Positions 35,246-42,853 of a DNA stretch of 64,000 bases are shown one piece after another. Both the position numbers and the translations under genes were made by a program. The notes beneath the pieces were generated by a model. That model was not told where the DNA came from, made no database searches, and saw nothing but the letters and a program-made list of their open reading frames with translations. The first letter of the stretch is position 1. Each line of letters begins with the position of its first letter. Source of the stretch: an uncultured Alteromonadaceae bacterium (GTDB lineage Bacteria > Pseudomonadota > Gammaproteobacteria > Enterobacterales > Alteromonadaceae). Location of the stretch: contig CALKGI010000041.1 of NCBI GenBank assembly GCA_938085045.1, positions 1-64,000 on the forward strand, in the 5' to 3' direction.

Positions 35246-35569
35246 TCAGGCAATCTTTTGCTGGGTTACATTGCTACGAAAAGCACCCTCACTATAATCA
35301 AACTGAAGTTCGACCCCCAATTTGTGCAAATACAAGAACAACTTTTCAACAGAACAAGCGCTGACTTTACCATTAATAATATCACTGACCCGAGGCTGCT
35401 TAACACCCAAAAGCTCAGCTGCCGCCTTTTGGTTTAATCCTCGTTCGTGCAGTATATTTCGAATTGAAACCATTAACTGCGCTCTATAATGCTTGTCAAT
35501 GGCGACATCTTCATCGCAGGAAGATAAAAAAGGATTACTAACAGTTACGAATTCCACGGCCCATCCCAT
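35246..35569 (-). CDS. XRE-family antitoxin (HigA-type)
   Basis: 107 residues with a central helix-turn-helix (~36-80): AQLMVSIRNILHERGLNQKAAAELLGVKQPRVSDIINGKVSACSVEKLFLYLHKLGVELQF. This is the pattern of HigA-like antitoxins that pair with Gp49/HigB toxins. It lies downstream of the toxin gene (toxin first, antitoxin second, as in higBA) with a 92-bp gap that holds a perfect 20-bp palindrome, a likely binding site for this protein. The N-terminal ~30 residues are of no known fold. Probably neutralises the toxin at 35662-36057 and represses its own promoter. Confidence 0.88.
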   Translation of the reverse strand: MGWAVEFVTVSNPFLSSCDEDVAIDKHYRAQLMVSIRNILHERGLNQKAAAELLGVKQPRVSDIINGKVSACSVEKLFLYLHKLGVELQFDYSEGAFRSNVTQQKIA

Positions 35570-35598
35570 ATATAAAAATAACGCTCATATCGCCAAGA

Positions 35599-35618
35599 TT
35601 ATACTAAATTTAGTATAA
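35599..35618. promoter_or_regulatory. 20-bp perfect palindrome, probable antitoxin operator
   Basis: TTATACTAAATTTAGTATAA is its own reverse complement. It lies 29 bp upstream of the antitoxin start on the minus strand, inside the gap between toxin and antitoxin genes. XRE antitoxins bind such palindromes. Its position suggests that the antitoxin has its own autoregulated promoter, separate from that of the toxin. Confidence 0.75.
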
Positions 35619-35661
35619 ATCAATCGTTATTTGTCAACAATGCCAAGGTAAGATTAGCCAA

Positions 35662-36057
35662 TTACTTCAGTTTTTTATCCCTTCGGTACTGTTCCAAATC
35701 TTTATATCTGCTTTTGGCTGGCGTGTAGTCCTTCTTGCTGGTCCCATTTGTTTTCTTTTTAAAGGCATGTAACACGTAGATCCCTTCAGGGAATTTTACT
35801 ACATAAATAACACGATATGAGTCCCCGCTTTTGATTGTGATTTGCCTTGCATATCGACCAATAGTTTCACGCATTGCTTTGTGTTGAGCTGGTGAAAACT
35901 CAGCCGTTTCATCAAGTACAACTTCTTCCTCACTAGATGCGTTAGAGCAATCATTTTGCAAGGCCGTGAATTCGAAATTAATTCGTTCAAGCACTCCCTC
36001 TGGGAAATTATCAATTTCCGTCTGAACCTTACGATTCCAATAGATAATAGCCTTCAT
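35662..36057 (-). CDS. RelE/HigB-type toxin (phage Gp49-like)
   Basis: 131 residues. The C-terminal half carries the Gp49-like/HigB signature: SGDSYRVIYVVKFPEGIYVLHAFKKKTNGTSKKDYTPAKSRYKDL, with basic and aromatic residues of the ribosome-dependent mRNase fold. The N-terminus MKAIIYWNRKVQTEIDNFPEGVLERI is also typical. The middle (~35-70) is longer and more acidic than in common homologues (ASSEEEVVLDETAEF), adding about 20 residues. Its ATG overlaps the stop of an upstream 47-codon gene (TAATG), so its translation depends on that gene. The antitoxin follows after 92 bp. Confidence 0.87.
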   Translation of the reverse strand: MKAIIYWNRKVQTEIDNFPEGVLERINFEFTALQNDCSNASSEEEVVLDETAEFSPAQHKAMRETIGRYARQITIKSGDSYRVIYVVKFPEGIYVLHAFKKKTNGTSKKDYTPAKSRYKDLEQYRRDKKLK

Positions 36058-36200
36058 TATTTTTTCGCTTTTAATAGGAATTCTGCTGCTTCAATACCGG
36101 CATATTTAATAAAGTCATGAGCCTTATTAATGCTGAGTGCATCGCTTTGTTCGGATAAAACAATTATTTGTTTTCGTTTCATAATAAATTGGTTACTCAT
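36057..36200 (-). CDS. 47-residue gene translationally coupled to the toxin
   Basis: A small open frame, MSNQFIMKRKQIIVLSEQSD to FLLKAKK then TAA, whose stop shares its last base with the toxin ATG (TAATG). A second Met at residue 7 (MKRKQ) is an alternative start. Predicted content: a short strand, then two helices (ALSINKAHDFIKYAGIEAAEFLLKAKK); basic overall. I recognise no family. The exact one-base overlap with the toxin start is the best evidence that it is translated. It may be a third component (regulator or co-antitoxin) or a leader that limits toxin synthesis. Confidence 0.6.
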   Translation of the reverse strand: MSNQFIMKRKQIIVLSEQSDALSINKAHDFIKYAGIEAAEFLLKAKK

Positions 36201-36270
36201 AGCCACGCCTTAAACACTAACCAATAGAAAGTTCATAAAAAATAGCACACTCAAATCAATGCGTCAATAT

Positions 36271-36307
36271 ACGACAAAGCACGACAAAGCACGACAAAGC
36301 ACGACAG
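36271..36307. repeat. 10-bp direct repeats, iteron-like
   Basis: ACGACAAAGC occurs three times in a row (36271-36280, 36281-36290, 36291-36300), followed by a partial ACGACAG. The period is one helical turn. A related TACGACAA stands at 36448-36455, close to the start of the divergent AlpA-like gene. Their place between the two divergent units suggests protein-binding sites. Confidence 0.75.
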
Positions 36308-36488
36308 GATTCATTTAATTGTGTCGAAAATATCATTTAAATACACGAAGAATCCAAAAAATCCTTATTAGCTTCCTATTCTCATGTGACAATTGGCCAT
36401 AAGTTGTATAATCATTGATTGACGAAGTGCGATATTATACGTCAAAATACGACAACTAATGACTAGTTTCTTATTTTTAGGAAAATCA

Positions 36489-36761
36489 ATGAAATACCTT
36501 ACAATTGATGATGTTTGCGAAATGTTGAGTATAAGCAGAAGAACGCTGGAGAGAATGAGAGTCCTTTCTGCGTATGAACTGCTACAGTCCATACAACAAA
36601 GAAACCCAATAACAAGTGATTTGAATGACACAGACATCAAAAATGAAACTGAGCGTTTATCATTCCCAGAACCTGATTTGTTTATAGGAAAAAGCCCTCG
36701 ATGGGAGCAAGATAAATTAATATCTTGGTTACAGATTAATGGCAAAAAACTGAAAACGTAA
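36489..36761 (+). CDS. AlpA/excisionase-like DNA-binding protein
   Basis: 90 residues from the ATG at 36489 (AGGA site 7-11 nt upstream); the open frame extends 10 residues further but that part is unlikely. MKYLTIDDVCEMLSISRRTLERMR is a MerR-type winged HTH start, and FPEPDLFIGKSPRWEQDKLISWLQ is the wing and C-terminal pattern of AlpA/excisionase proteins; between them is an insertion of about 25 residues. Such proteins control integration genes of mobile islands. No integrase is found in the window, so this may be a remnant of an element that also brought the toxin-antitoxin genes, or a stand-alone regulator. Confidence 0.72.
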   Translation: MKYLTIDDVCEMLSISRRTLERMRVLSAYELLQSIQQRNPITSDLNDTDIKNETERLSFPEPDLFIGKSPRWEQDKLISWLQINGKKLKT

Positions 36762-37052
36762 CCCAAAATAACAAATCGATAGGGCCCAGATTAAAAAACC
36801 ATCCAGCAGCAATAATGAGCAGTTTGAATTTGTGATTGAATCGATGACAACAAAAACAACCAATATTGATGGTCTTATTGAAATCACAGTAGAAGAATGA
36901 GATGACTCATGTATAAAATACTACGCCCAACCCCGCCAATTGCACTTTATCCAGCCAATAAAACGACGATAATGGCGACACCTACGTAAATCCCCAATTC
37001 TGAACTATGCTCAATTATCTCCATCAAAAAAGCCGTAAAGTAGGAAATTGTT
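36762..37052. other. Non-coding stretch with possible coding remnants
   Basis: 291 bp. One short frame (about 36800-36900) reads NNEQFEFVIESMTTKTTN and ends ITVEE-stop without a usable start, as if it were the end of a lost gene; a second 26-codon frame starts at 36909. Neither can be assigned. The promoter of the large sensor kinase should be here, but I could not pick one. Confidence 0.3.
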
Positions 37053-40000
37053 ATGAATGGTGCCCTGTCACCCGCTTTATTCATTATGTCCTCACCAAAA
37101 TGCATTAAACCTCGCGCTGGTATCACTCGATTATCGACCCTTGGCTTAGTCTGTTTTTATCTTTTGTGTGTATCACTTACGCTAATCGCAACCCCCACCT
37201 CTGCCGATGCCTTTTATGGCAATATTCAACGGTTTTCGGTTTACGAAGGGCTGCCTGAGGCCTCGGTTTACTCGATGGCAAACGACAAAGCGGGCTTTCT
37301 TTGGTTAGGCACACCCAGTGGTTTGGTACGCTTTGATGGATATGAATTCGAAACCTACAGCGATACCATTCAAAACCCAGTGTCGTTGACGCCGCCCGAC
37401 AAAATGCACGCGCAAATATCGCTAAAAACCCCCGATGCGAGCAATATGTTTGTCGACAGTAAAAACCGCATTTGGATTGGCTCTTGGGGTCAGGGTCTGT
37501 TGGTTTACGAAAACGACCTAACCTTAATTGACCACTTTGTGCATAACCCGGATGATCCAAACTCTTTGGGCAGCGATTTAATTCAGATGATTTTCGAAGA
37601 CAGTGATGGAGATATCTGGATTGGCACCAATGGCGGTGGCCTGAGCATGCTTAATTCTGCAACTCTCGCAAACAACAATGCTAAAAATAACGCAAAAAAT
37701 GATAATAACGTGCCAGCATTCACCAACTTTAAGCACGACCCCAAAAACGCCAAATCACTAAGTCACGACAGGGTTTGGAGCATGGCCCAAACAACCGATG
37801 GCATGCTGTGGGTTGGCACCAGCGGCGGACTCAACAAACTTGACAAAAACCACCTCGGGCAATTCACCTTATTTGACAAAAAAATCAGCGACCCAATTCA
37901 ACAAGACCTCTTTGTGCGTGCATTAAAGGCAGACGACAAAGGCCAGCTTTGGATTGGCACCAAAAAAGGCTTGGCGTTATTTGACACCCAAAAAGCCAAA
38001 TATCGATGGCAGTTTTGGAGTGGACGTTCAGTCAACTGTATTCAAATCGACAGCGCAGGCGGTATTTTGGTCGGCACCACGCAAGGTTTCTATCGCTGGA
38101 ACCAATACAAAAAGCAATTAACCCCCTTGCGTGACAACGGGGCCACAGTATTGCTACCGGGAAATGACATTAGAGACATTTTAGTCGACCATAACGACAT
38201 CTTATGGCTCGCCACTCGCTTTTCGGGTTTACTCAAAATCCAATCGACTCCTAACGCTTTTCAAACTTACAGCTACGCAGGCCAAGCCACTGTGCAACAA
38301 CCTCAAGCACAGTCAAAACCCATTGGCCGCGTTAATACGTTCACCCAAGACAACCGAGGCAAAATTTGGCTGGGCACCAACAATGGATTAATGACGATGT
38401 CACCCAGCACTGGGCAAGTTACAAGATTAGACATGGAACCCATGGAGATCACCACCATTGTTCAAGGTCAACAGGGCAACCTTTGGATTGGCGGCTTTCA
38501 AGGGTTGTTTTCGCTGTCTATCAGCGAGCTACCTATGGTTAATCCGACTGATTTGAAGACCAAGCTTAAAGACCAAAACCACTTACTCGGCGACCTTGCC
38601 GACAAAGGTGTCAGCAGTTTGCTGTTCAGCAACAAAAATGAATTATGGATTGGTACCAATCATGAGGGGTTGGTTCGCTTTAACGGCAGTAAAACCGAAC
38701 ATTACCGCTTTGACAAAACCGATACAACCACTCTTACTAACAACTCGGTCACCGCATTACTTGAAGATCACCAAGGCAATATTTGGATAGGCACCAATGG
38801 CGGTGCGTTAAGTCAATTCAATCCAAAACCCTACGCAAAAAAAGGCACAAAGCTAATAAAAAGCAAACCCCACTTTATCAATTACCACAATGACAAAAAC
38901 CAACCCACCAGCATTGACGGTGTTGTGGTCAATACCCTCTATCAAACTAATCAGCACGCCTTATGGGTTGGTTTGCAACAATCACTCGACAAGTTAACGC
39001 TCTTAAGCAGCGAATTTGAGCATTTTAGCGACAAAAAGGGCATTAACAGCCACAACATTAAAAGTATCACCGAAGACGATCAGGGTTATTTGTGGCTTGC
39101 CACCAGCAAGGGCATTAGCCGATATGATATGAAGCAGCGCATTTTCGTTAACTTTACCAACAAAGATGGTTTCGACAATAACCTGTTTTTGGCCAACGCC
39201 GTGCTCAGAGCCCAAGACGGTCAATTGTATTTTGGCGGCAACAAAGGCGTCACTAAAGTCATACCCGACAGGCTCAATTTCAGCAGTCGCCCCGCGGTTA
39301 CTGCCATAAGCAAAATTTGGATTGATCATCAACCGCATGAAAAAGTGTCTTTTACCAATGAATCGGTATTGAAATTGCCACATTACACTAAAGATTTAAA
39401 GTTTCAATTTACCCTGCTAGATTTTAAAACCCCAGATAAAAACCGCTATTCTTATCGGCTAAAAGGGTTTGATAACAACTGGCACCAAGCCAATGACGCC
39501 CGCATTACCAGCTACACCAACCTCAGCCCGGGTAGTTATACATTCGAAGTGAAAGGCGGCAATAACCAAGGCATATGGTCTGACAAAAATGCCAGTATTA
39601 TAGTGCACGTTGCCACCCCTTGGTGGGCATTGCAATGGGTTAGAACCTTAATTGTGATATTACTGACCCTCATGGTTTTTCTATTATATCGTTATCGTTT
39701 AGCCGCTTTGGCTAAGCACAATGCCGAGCTAGAAAAGCAAGTTGCCCGGCGCAGCACCGACTTATTCAACGCCAAAAAGCAACTGATAGAATCACAAAAA
39801 CATGTCGCGTTGTCGTCTTTGGTCACCGGTATTGCTCACGAAATTAACACCCCAGTGGGCATTGGCATCACCGCTATTTCGATGTTACAAGATTCGATTG
39901 GTTCATTACTGACAAGCCACCAGAACAAATCCCTGAAACTATCTACATTTGAGTCAAAACTGTTGCACATGCAAACCAGCGCCGATTTAGTGTCAAATAA

Positions 40001-40541
40001 CTTGATGAAATCGGCCGACTTAATCAACACCTTCAAAAAAGTGTCGGTCGACCAAATGTCAGAGCAGCGCAGAGTATTTGACTTAAGCGATTACCTACAA
40101 GAAATAGCCAACGGCCTGCAATCAAAATTAACCACCAAATCAATTACCATCACAGTCAACAGTCCAGACGAACTGAGCATAGACAGCTACCCCGGCGCAA
40201 TAGCTCAGGTTGTCACCAACTTAATTTTAAACGCTTTTATCCATGGCTTCGACGACTCACCAAAAGACGATAAAAACCGCGAAATAACACTTACTATTCA
40301 ACCCCAAGACACAAAAATAAATATCATGATTTGCGACAACGGCAGCGGAATATCAACCGACCAATTGGGCAAAATATTCGACCCATTCTATACCACTAAA
40401 AGAACAAGCGGCGGCTGCGGATTAGGCCTTCATATTTGTTATAACATTGTCGAACGCCTGCTTAACGGCACCATTAGCTGTAGCTGCCCACCAGCCGGTG
40501 GGGCTTGTTTTGAATTTGATATCTCGACAGCGGCTGAGTAG
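37053..40541 (+). CDS. Large sensor histidine kinase with periplasmic propeller and Y_Y_Y domain
   Basis: 1162 residues. An N-terminal signal/transmembrane segment (~28-48) is followed by a large periplasmic sensor of two seven-bladed propellers built from two-component-regulator-propeller repeats (the W-I/L-G-T-x-x-G-L motif recurs: FLWLGTPSGLVRFD, IWIGTNGGGLSML, LWIGTKKGLALFD, IWLGTNNGLMTM and others). A Y_Y_Y domain (~790-868; YRLKGFDNNWHQA...LSPGSYTFEVKGGN), one transmembrane helix (~868-888), a coiled coil, HisKA with His in VTGIAHEINTPVG (~928) and HATPase_c to the end (VTNLILNAFIHGF, DNGSGIS, FYTTKRTSGGCGLGLHI) follow. It lacks the REC and AraC parts of Bacteroidetes hybrid systems, so it must signal to a separate regulator. 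Such sensors usually detect polysaccharide fragments. Confidence 0.93.
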   Translation: MNGALSPALFIMSSPKCIKPRAGITRLSTLGLVCFYLLCVSLTLIATPTSADAFYGNIQRFSVYEGLPEASVYSMANDKAGFLWLGTPSGLVRFDGYEFETYSDTIQNPVSLTPPDKMHAQISLKTPDASNMFVDSKNRIWIGSWGQGLLVYENDLTLIDHFVHNPDDPNSLGSDLIQMIFEDSDGDIWIGTNGGGLSMLNSATLANNNAKNNAKNDNNVPAFTNFKHDPKNAKSLSHDRVWSMAQTTDGMLWVGTSGGLNKLDKNHLGQFTLFDKKISDPIQQDLFVRALKADDKGQLWIGTKKGLALFDTQKAKYRWQFWSGRSVNCIQIDSAGGILVGTTQGFYRWNQYKKQLTPLRDNGATVLLPGNDIRDILVDHNDILWLATRFSGLLKIQSTPNAFQTYSYAGQATVQQPQAQSKPIGRVNTFTQDNRGKIWLGTNNGLMTMSPSTGQVTRLDMEPMEITTIVQGQQGNLWIGGFQGLFSLSISELPMVNPTDLKTKLKDQNHLLGDLADKGVSSLLFSNKNELWIGTNHEGLVRFNGSKTEHYRFDKTDTTTLTNNSVTALLEDHQGNIWIGTNGGALSQFNPKPYAKKGTKLIKSKPHFINYHNDKNQPTSIDGVVVNTLYQTNQHALWVGLQQSLDKLTLLSSEFEHFSDKKGINSHNIKSITEDDQGYLWLATSKGISRYDMKQRIFVNFTNKDGFDNNLFLANAVLRAQDGQLYFGGNKGVTKVIPDRLNFSSRPAVTAISKIWIDHQPHEKVSFTNESVLKLPHYTKDLKFQFTLLDFKTPDKNRYSYRLKGFDNNWHQANDARITSYTNLSPGSYTFEVKGGNNQGIWSDKNASIIVHVATPWWALQWVRTLIVILLTLMVFLLYRYRLAALAKHNAELEKQVARRSTDLFNAKKQLIESQKHVALSSLVTGIAHEINTPVGIGITAISMLQDSIGSLLTSHQNKSLKLSTFESKLLHMQTSADLVSNNLMKSADLINTFKKVSVDQMSEQRRVFDLSDYLQEIANGLQSKLTTKSITITVNSPDELSIDSYPGAIAQVVTNLILNAFIHGFDDSPKDDKNREITLTIQPQDTKINIMICDNGSGISTDQLGKIFDPFYTTKRTSGGCGLGLHICYNIVERLLNGTISCSCPPAGGACFEFDISTAAE

Positions 40542-40577
40542 GAGCTAGCTCCAGCTCGCGATTTTGGCCTGCAACAC

Positions 40578-40606
40578 TTGCATTACTAGACGACCGGTCA
40601 TATAAT
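40578..40606 (+). promoter_or_regulatory. Promoter and operator of the TetR-family gene
   Basis: -35 TTGCAT (40578-40583), 17-bp spacer, -10 TATAAT (40601-40606). The spacer contains TAGACGACCGGTCATA (40587-40602), a near-copy of the site upstream of the Old Yellow Enzyme gene. A repressor bound there would block RNA polymerase. The predicted transcription start falls at about 40613, exactly at the ATG, so the transcript would be leaderless. Confidence 0.8.
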
Positions 40607-40612
40607 GCACGA

Positions 40613-41209
40613 ATGGCCAGACCTAAACGCAGTGAACAAACGCGAGAGGCGTTAATCACAACCGGTATCGAACAGCTATCATTGCATGGCTACCATGGCA
40701 CCGGCATTAAACAAATACTCGACGCGGTAAACGTGCCTAAAGGTTCGTTTTATCATTATTTTGCCAGCAAAGAAGCCTTTGTTGCAGAGATCATTCGGGT
40801 TTACAGCGCGCAGCTGTTGACTCAACTCGATGATTTTTTGGCGAATTCTGACGAATCACCACTAGCGCAGCTTAAAACGGTTTACTGCCTTATGTTAGAC
40901 AGGTTTTCGAGCCAAAACTGTCAGCAAGGTTGTTTAATTGGCAGCATAGCGGCCGAATTAGGTAACCAAAGCGAGTTATGCCAAACCGCAATGCTCGAAT
41001 CGGTTGCTAAGTCAAAACAAGTCGTTGGCGCCCTTATGCAACAAGCGCAAGAGGCTGGGCAAATTCGCAATGACTATACCGCCGAACAAGTCACCGCTGT
41101 TTTTTGGGCAACTTGGGAGGGCAGCTTGTTGCAAATGAAGCTTGAAGGCAACACCGACTCGGCCAAAGAAATATTGTTTTTAATGCTCGATGGGTTGTTG
41201 AAACCTTAG
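40613..41209 (+). CDS. TetR-family repressor, NemR-like
   Basis: 198 residues. The N-terminal HTH (~10-56) reads EQTREALITTGIEQLSLHGYHGTGIKQILDAVNVPKGSFYHYFASKEAF, the TetR signature. The ligand domain has NCQQGCLIGSIAAELGNQSE around residue 100-120; NemR of E. coli has a comparable GCL with the redox/electrophile-sensing Cys, so electrophile sensing is plausible. It lies upstream of an Old Yellow Enzyme gene, as nemR does to nemA, and shares an operator with it. The ATG lacks a ribosome site and is positioned for leaderless translation. Followed by an intrinsic terminator (41491-41523). Confidence 0.9.
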   Translation: MARPKRSEQTREALITTGIEQLSLHGYHGTGIKQILDAVNVPKGSFYHYFASKEAFVAEIIRVYSAQLLTQLDDFLANSDESPLAQLKTVYCLMLDRFSSQNCQQGCLIGSIAAELGNQSELCQTAMLESVAKSKQVVGALMQQAQEAGQIRNDYTAEQVTAVFWATWEGSLLQMKLEGNTDSAKEILFLMLDGLLKP

Positions 41210-41250
41210 TGTTAACCGGGTTAAGCAAAATGTTTGAATGCACCATGGTA

Positions 41251-41339
41251 GTAGCTGCGTCTCGCCGCGATAAATGGCGAAGCCATTTCAATCTCAATTT
41301 GGTTTTCAACCAAAATCGCGCCGAGACGGACGCTCCTAC
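41251..41339. repeat. 89-bp palindromic repeat with three-arm folding
   Basis: Outer arms GTAGCTGCGTCTCGCCGCGA (from 41251) and the inverse ending GACGCTCCTAC (to 41339) pair imperfectly. Inside are two perfect small hairpins: AAATGGC-GAA-GCCATTT (41272-41288) and TTTGGTT-TTC-AACCAAA (41298-41314). The whole would fold as a three-way junction. Such elements are usually dispersed genomic repeats; only one copy is in this window. Confidence 0.75.
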
Positions 41340-41372
41340 CACGCTTTCATTCCTAACTAGCTGGCATTAGGT

Positions 41373-41411
41373 CTTCAGTATCGCTCTAACCTTGTACAAG
41401 CGATATTGAAG
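41373..41411. other. 13-bp stem hairpin between repressor and enzyme genes
   Basis: CTTCAGTATCGCT (41373-41385) pairs with AGCGATATTGAAG (41399-41411) with one G-U position and a 13-nt loop. There is no U-tract. It may be a second repeat, or a stable 3' structure of the repressor mRNA. Confidence 0.5.
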
Positions 41412-41490
41412 TGTGGCCTACGAAGATAACATCAGTCTTTGCCGATATATATTGAAATTAAAGTCTCGTGAAGATTGTAAAAAAACACCG

Positions 41491-41523
41491 ACGAACACCA
41501 CCCAAATGGATGTTCGTTTTTTT
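41491..41523 (+). terminator. Intrinsic terminator after the TetR gene
   Basis: ACGAACA (41491-41497) and TGTTCGT (41511-41517) form the stem, followed at once by a run of seven T. Correct strand and place to end the repressor transcript just before the operator of the next gene. Confidence 0.75.
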
Positions 41524-41535
41524 AAATTTAATTAA

Positions 41536-41550
41536 TAGACGACCGGTCTA
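41536..41550. promoter_or_regulatory. Operator upstream of the Old Yellow Enzyme gene
   Basis: TAGACGACCGGTCTA has inverted half-sites TAGAC/GTCTA and an inner GACCGGTC palindrome. Fourteen of its bases recur in the TetR promoter (40587-40602). It stands 45 bp before the enzyme start codon, so the repressor very likely controls both genes. Confidence 0.8.
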
Positions 41551-41595
41551 GTAAGTTTACACCCGACTACTAACCTATCACTTATAAAAGGTATT

Positions 41596-42831
41596 ATGAT
41601 GAGCCATCCCATTCAGTTGAATCAGCCATTTACGTTAAACAATGGCACGGTTGTCAAAAACAGATTGTTCAAATCAGCAATGAGCGAGCAGTTGGGCACC
41701 AAAAGTCACGACCCCTCTCATGGATTGGTGAACCTTTATAAAACTTGGGCCGAAGGCGGTTTAGGGTTATCAATCACTGGCAATATCATGATTGACCGCA
41801 CAGCCCTTGGCGAACCTAAAAATGTAGTGCTCGACACCCAAAGCGACCTCGAACCTTTTAAACGCTGGGCGCAAGCGGGCACAACCAACGACAGTCAAAT
41901 ATGGACGCAACTGAATCACCCGGGCAAACAAATCCCTAACTTTATTAGCAAAGAACCTGTTGCGCCTTCAGCCATTTCACTCGAAAACGGCCTAGAAAAA
42001 GGCTTTAACACCCCACGTGCGTTAACCGAGCTTGAGATTCTCGACATCATCGAAAAATTTGCCACCAGCGCCCGACTTTCTAAAGAAGCAGGGTTTACCG
42101 GCGTACAAATTCACGGTGCTCACGGTTATTTGGTCAGCCAGTTTTTATCACCTAGGCACAACCAGCGCACCGACCAATGGGGTGGTTCGTTGCAAAACCG
42201 AATGCGCTTTGTGTTGGCTGTGTATCAGGCCATTCGTAAAAACGTGGGCGATGATTTTCCAATAGGCATTAAGCTCAATTCAGCCGACTTTATGCGTGGC
42301 GGATTTACCGAAGAAGATTCAATGGAAGTGGTCAAAGCATTGGCGGGCGCTGGCATCAACTTAATTGAGATATCGGGCGGCACTTACGAAAGTCCATCGA
42401 TGGTTGGTCACAAAGTCAAACCGACCACTCAAAAGCGTGAAGCGTATTTTTTAGCTTATGCCGAAAAAGTGCGTGGCTTAGTTGATACCCCAGTTGTCGT
42501 TACCGGCGGTTTTCGCTCTGCCGATGGCATGACCACCGCATTGCAAAGCGGTGCGACTGATTTTATTGGTCTGGCTCGGCCATTAGCTGTAGACCCTGCC
42601 CTGCCAAACAAGTTAATGAGTGATGACAAACACACCATTAAGTTAAAAACGCTAACAACCGGTGTTAGGGCGGTCGATAAAATGGCGATGTTAGACATTG
42701 TTTGGTACGAATTTCAGCTCGATAGAATGGCCAACAATAAAAAGCCTAAAGCCAATTTAAGTGAATGGGGGGTTTTCTTTAAGACTTTAGGCCGTGCTGG
42801 CGCTTATGCGTTTAGAAAAAGACGCGGTTGA
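41596..42831 (+). CDS. Old Yellow Enzyme family NAD(P)H:flavin oxidoreductase
   Basis: 411 residues, an FMN-dependent TIM-barrel ene-reductase. Family features: FTLNNGTVVKNRLFKSAMSEQLGT (phosphate/flavin loop), QLNHPGKQIP, FTGVQIHGAHGYLVSQFLSPRHNQRTDQWGGSLQNRMRF (the H-x-x-H/N substrate pair and the conserved RTD-WGGS loop), IEISGGTYESP, VVVTGGFRSADGM and GATDFIGLARPLAVDP. It lacks the 4Fe-4S and C-terminal FAD domains of 2,4-dienoyl-CoA reductase, so it is a single-domain reductase acting on electrophilic alkenes, quinones or nitro compounds. Preceded by an AAAAGG site and the shared operator, so it is probably induced by electrophiles through the TetR protein. Confidence 0.93.
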   Translation: MMSHPIQLNQPFTLNNGTVVKNRLFKSAMSEQLGTKSHDPSHGLVNLYKTWAEGGLGLSITGNIMIDRTALGEPKNVVLDTQSDLEPFKRWAQAGTTNDSQIWTQLNHPGKQIPNFISKEPVAPSAISLENGLEKGFNTPRALTELEILDIIEKFATSARLSKEAGFTGVQIHGAHGYLVSQFLSPRHNQRTDQWGGSLQNRMRFVLAVYQAIRKNVGDDFPIGIKLNSADFMRGGFTEEDSMEVVKALAGAGINLIEISGGTYESPSMVGHKVKPTTQKREAYFLAYAEKVRGLVDTPVVVTGGFRSADGMTTALQSGATDFIGLARPLAVDPALPNKLMSDDKHTIKLKTLTTGVRAVDKMAMLDIVWYEFQLDRMANNKKPKANLSEWGVFFKTLGRAGAYAFRKRRG

Positions 42832-42853
42832 TTTGAGTTAACAGCCCAATTAA

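Noticed and set aside
36271-36307. 10-bp repeats as CRISPR or microsatellite
   Set aside because: Far too short for CRISPR. Slippage is possible, but the related motif near the AlpA-like gene favours binding sites.
36368-36766. 132-residue open frame opposite the AlpA-like gene
   Set aside because: It is antisense to a gene with a recognisable fold and ribosome site, and has no family resemblance.
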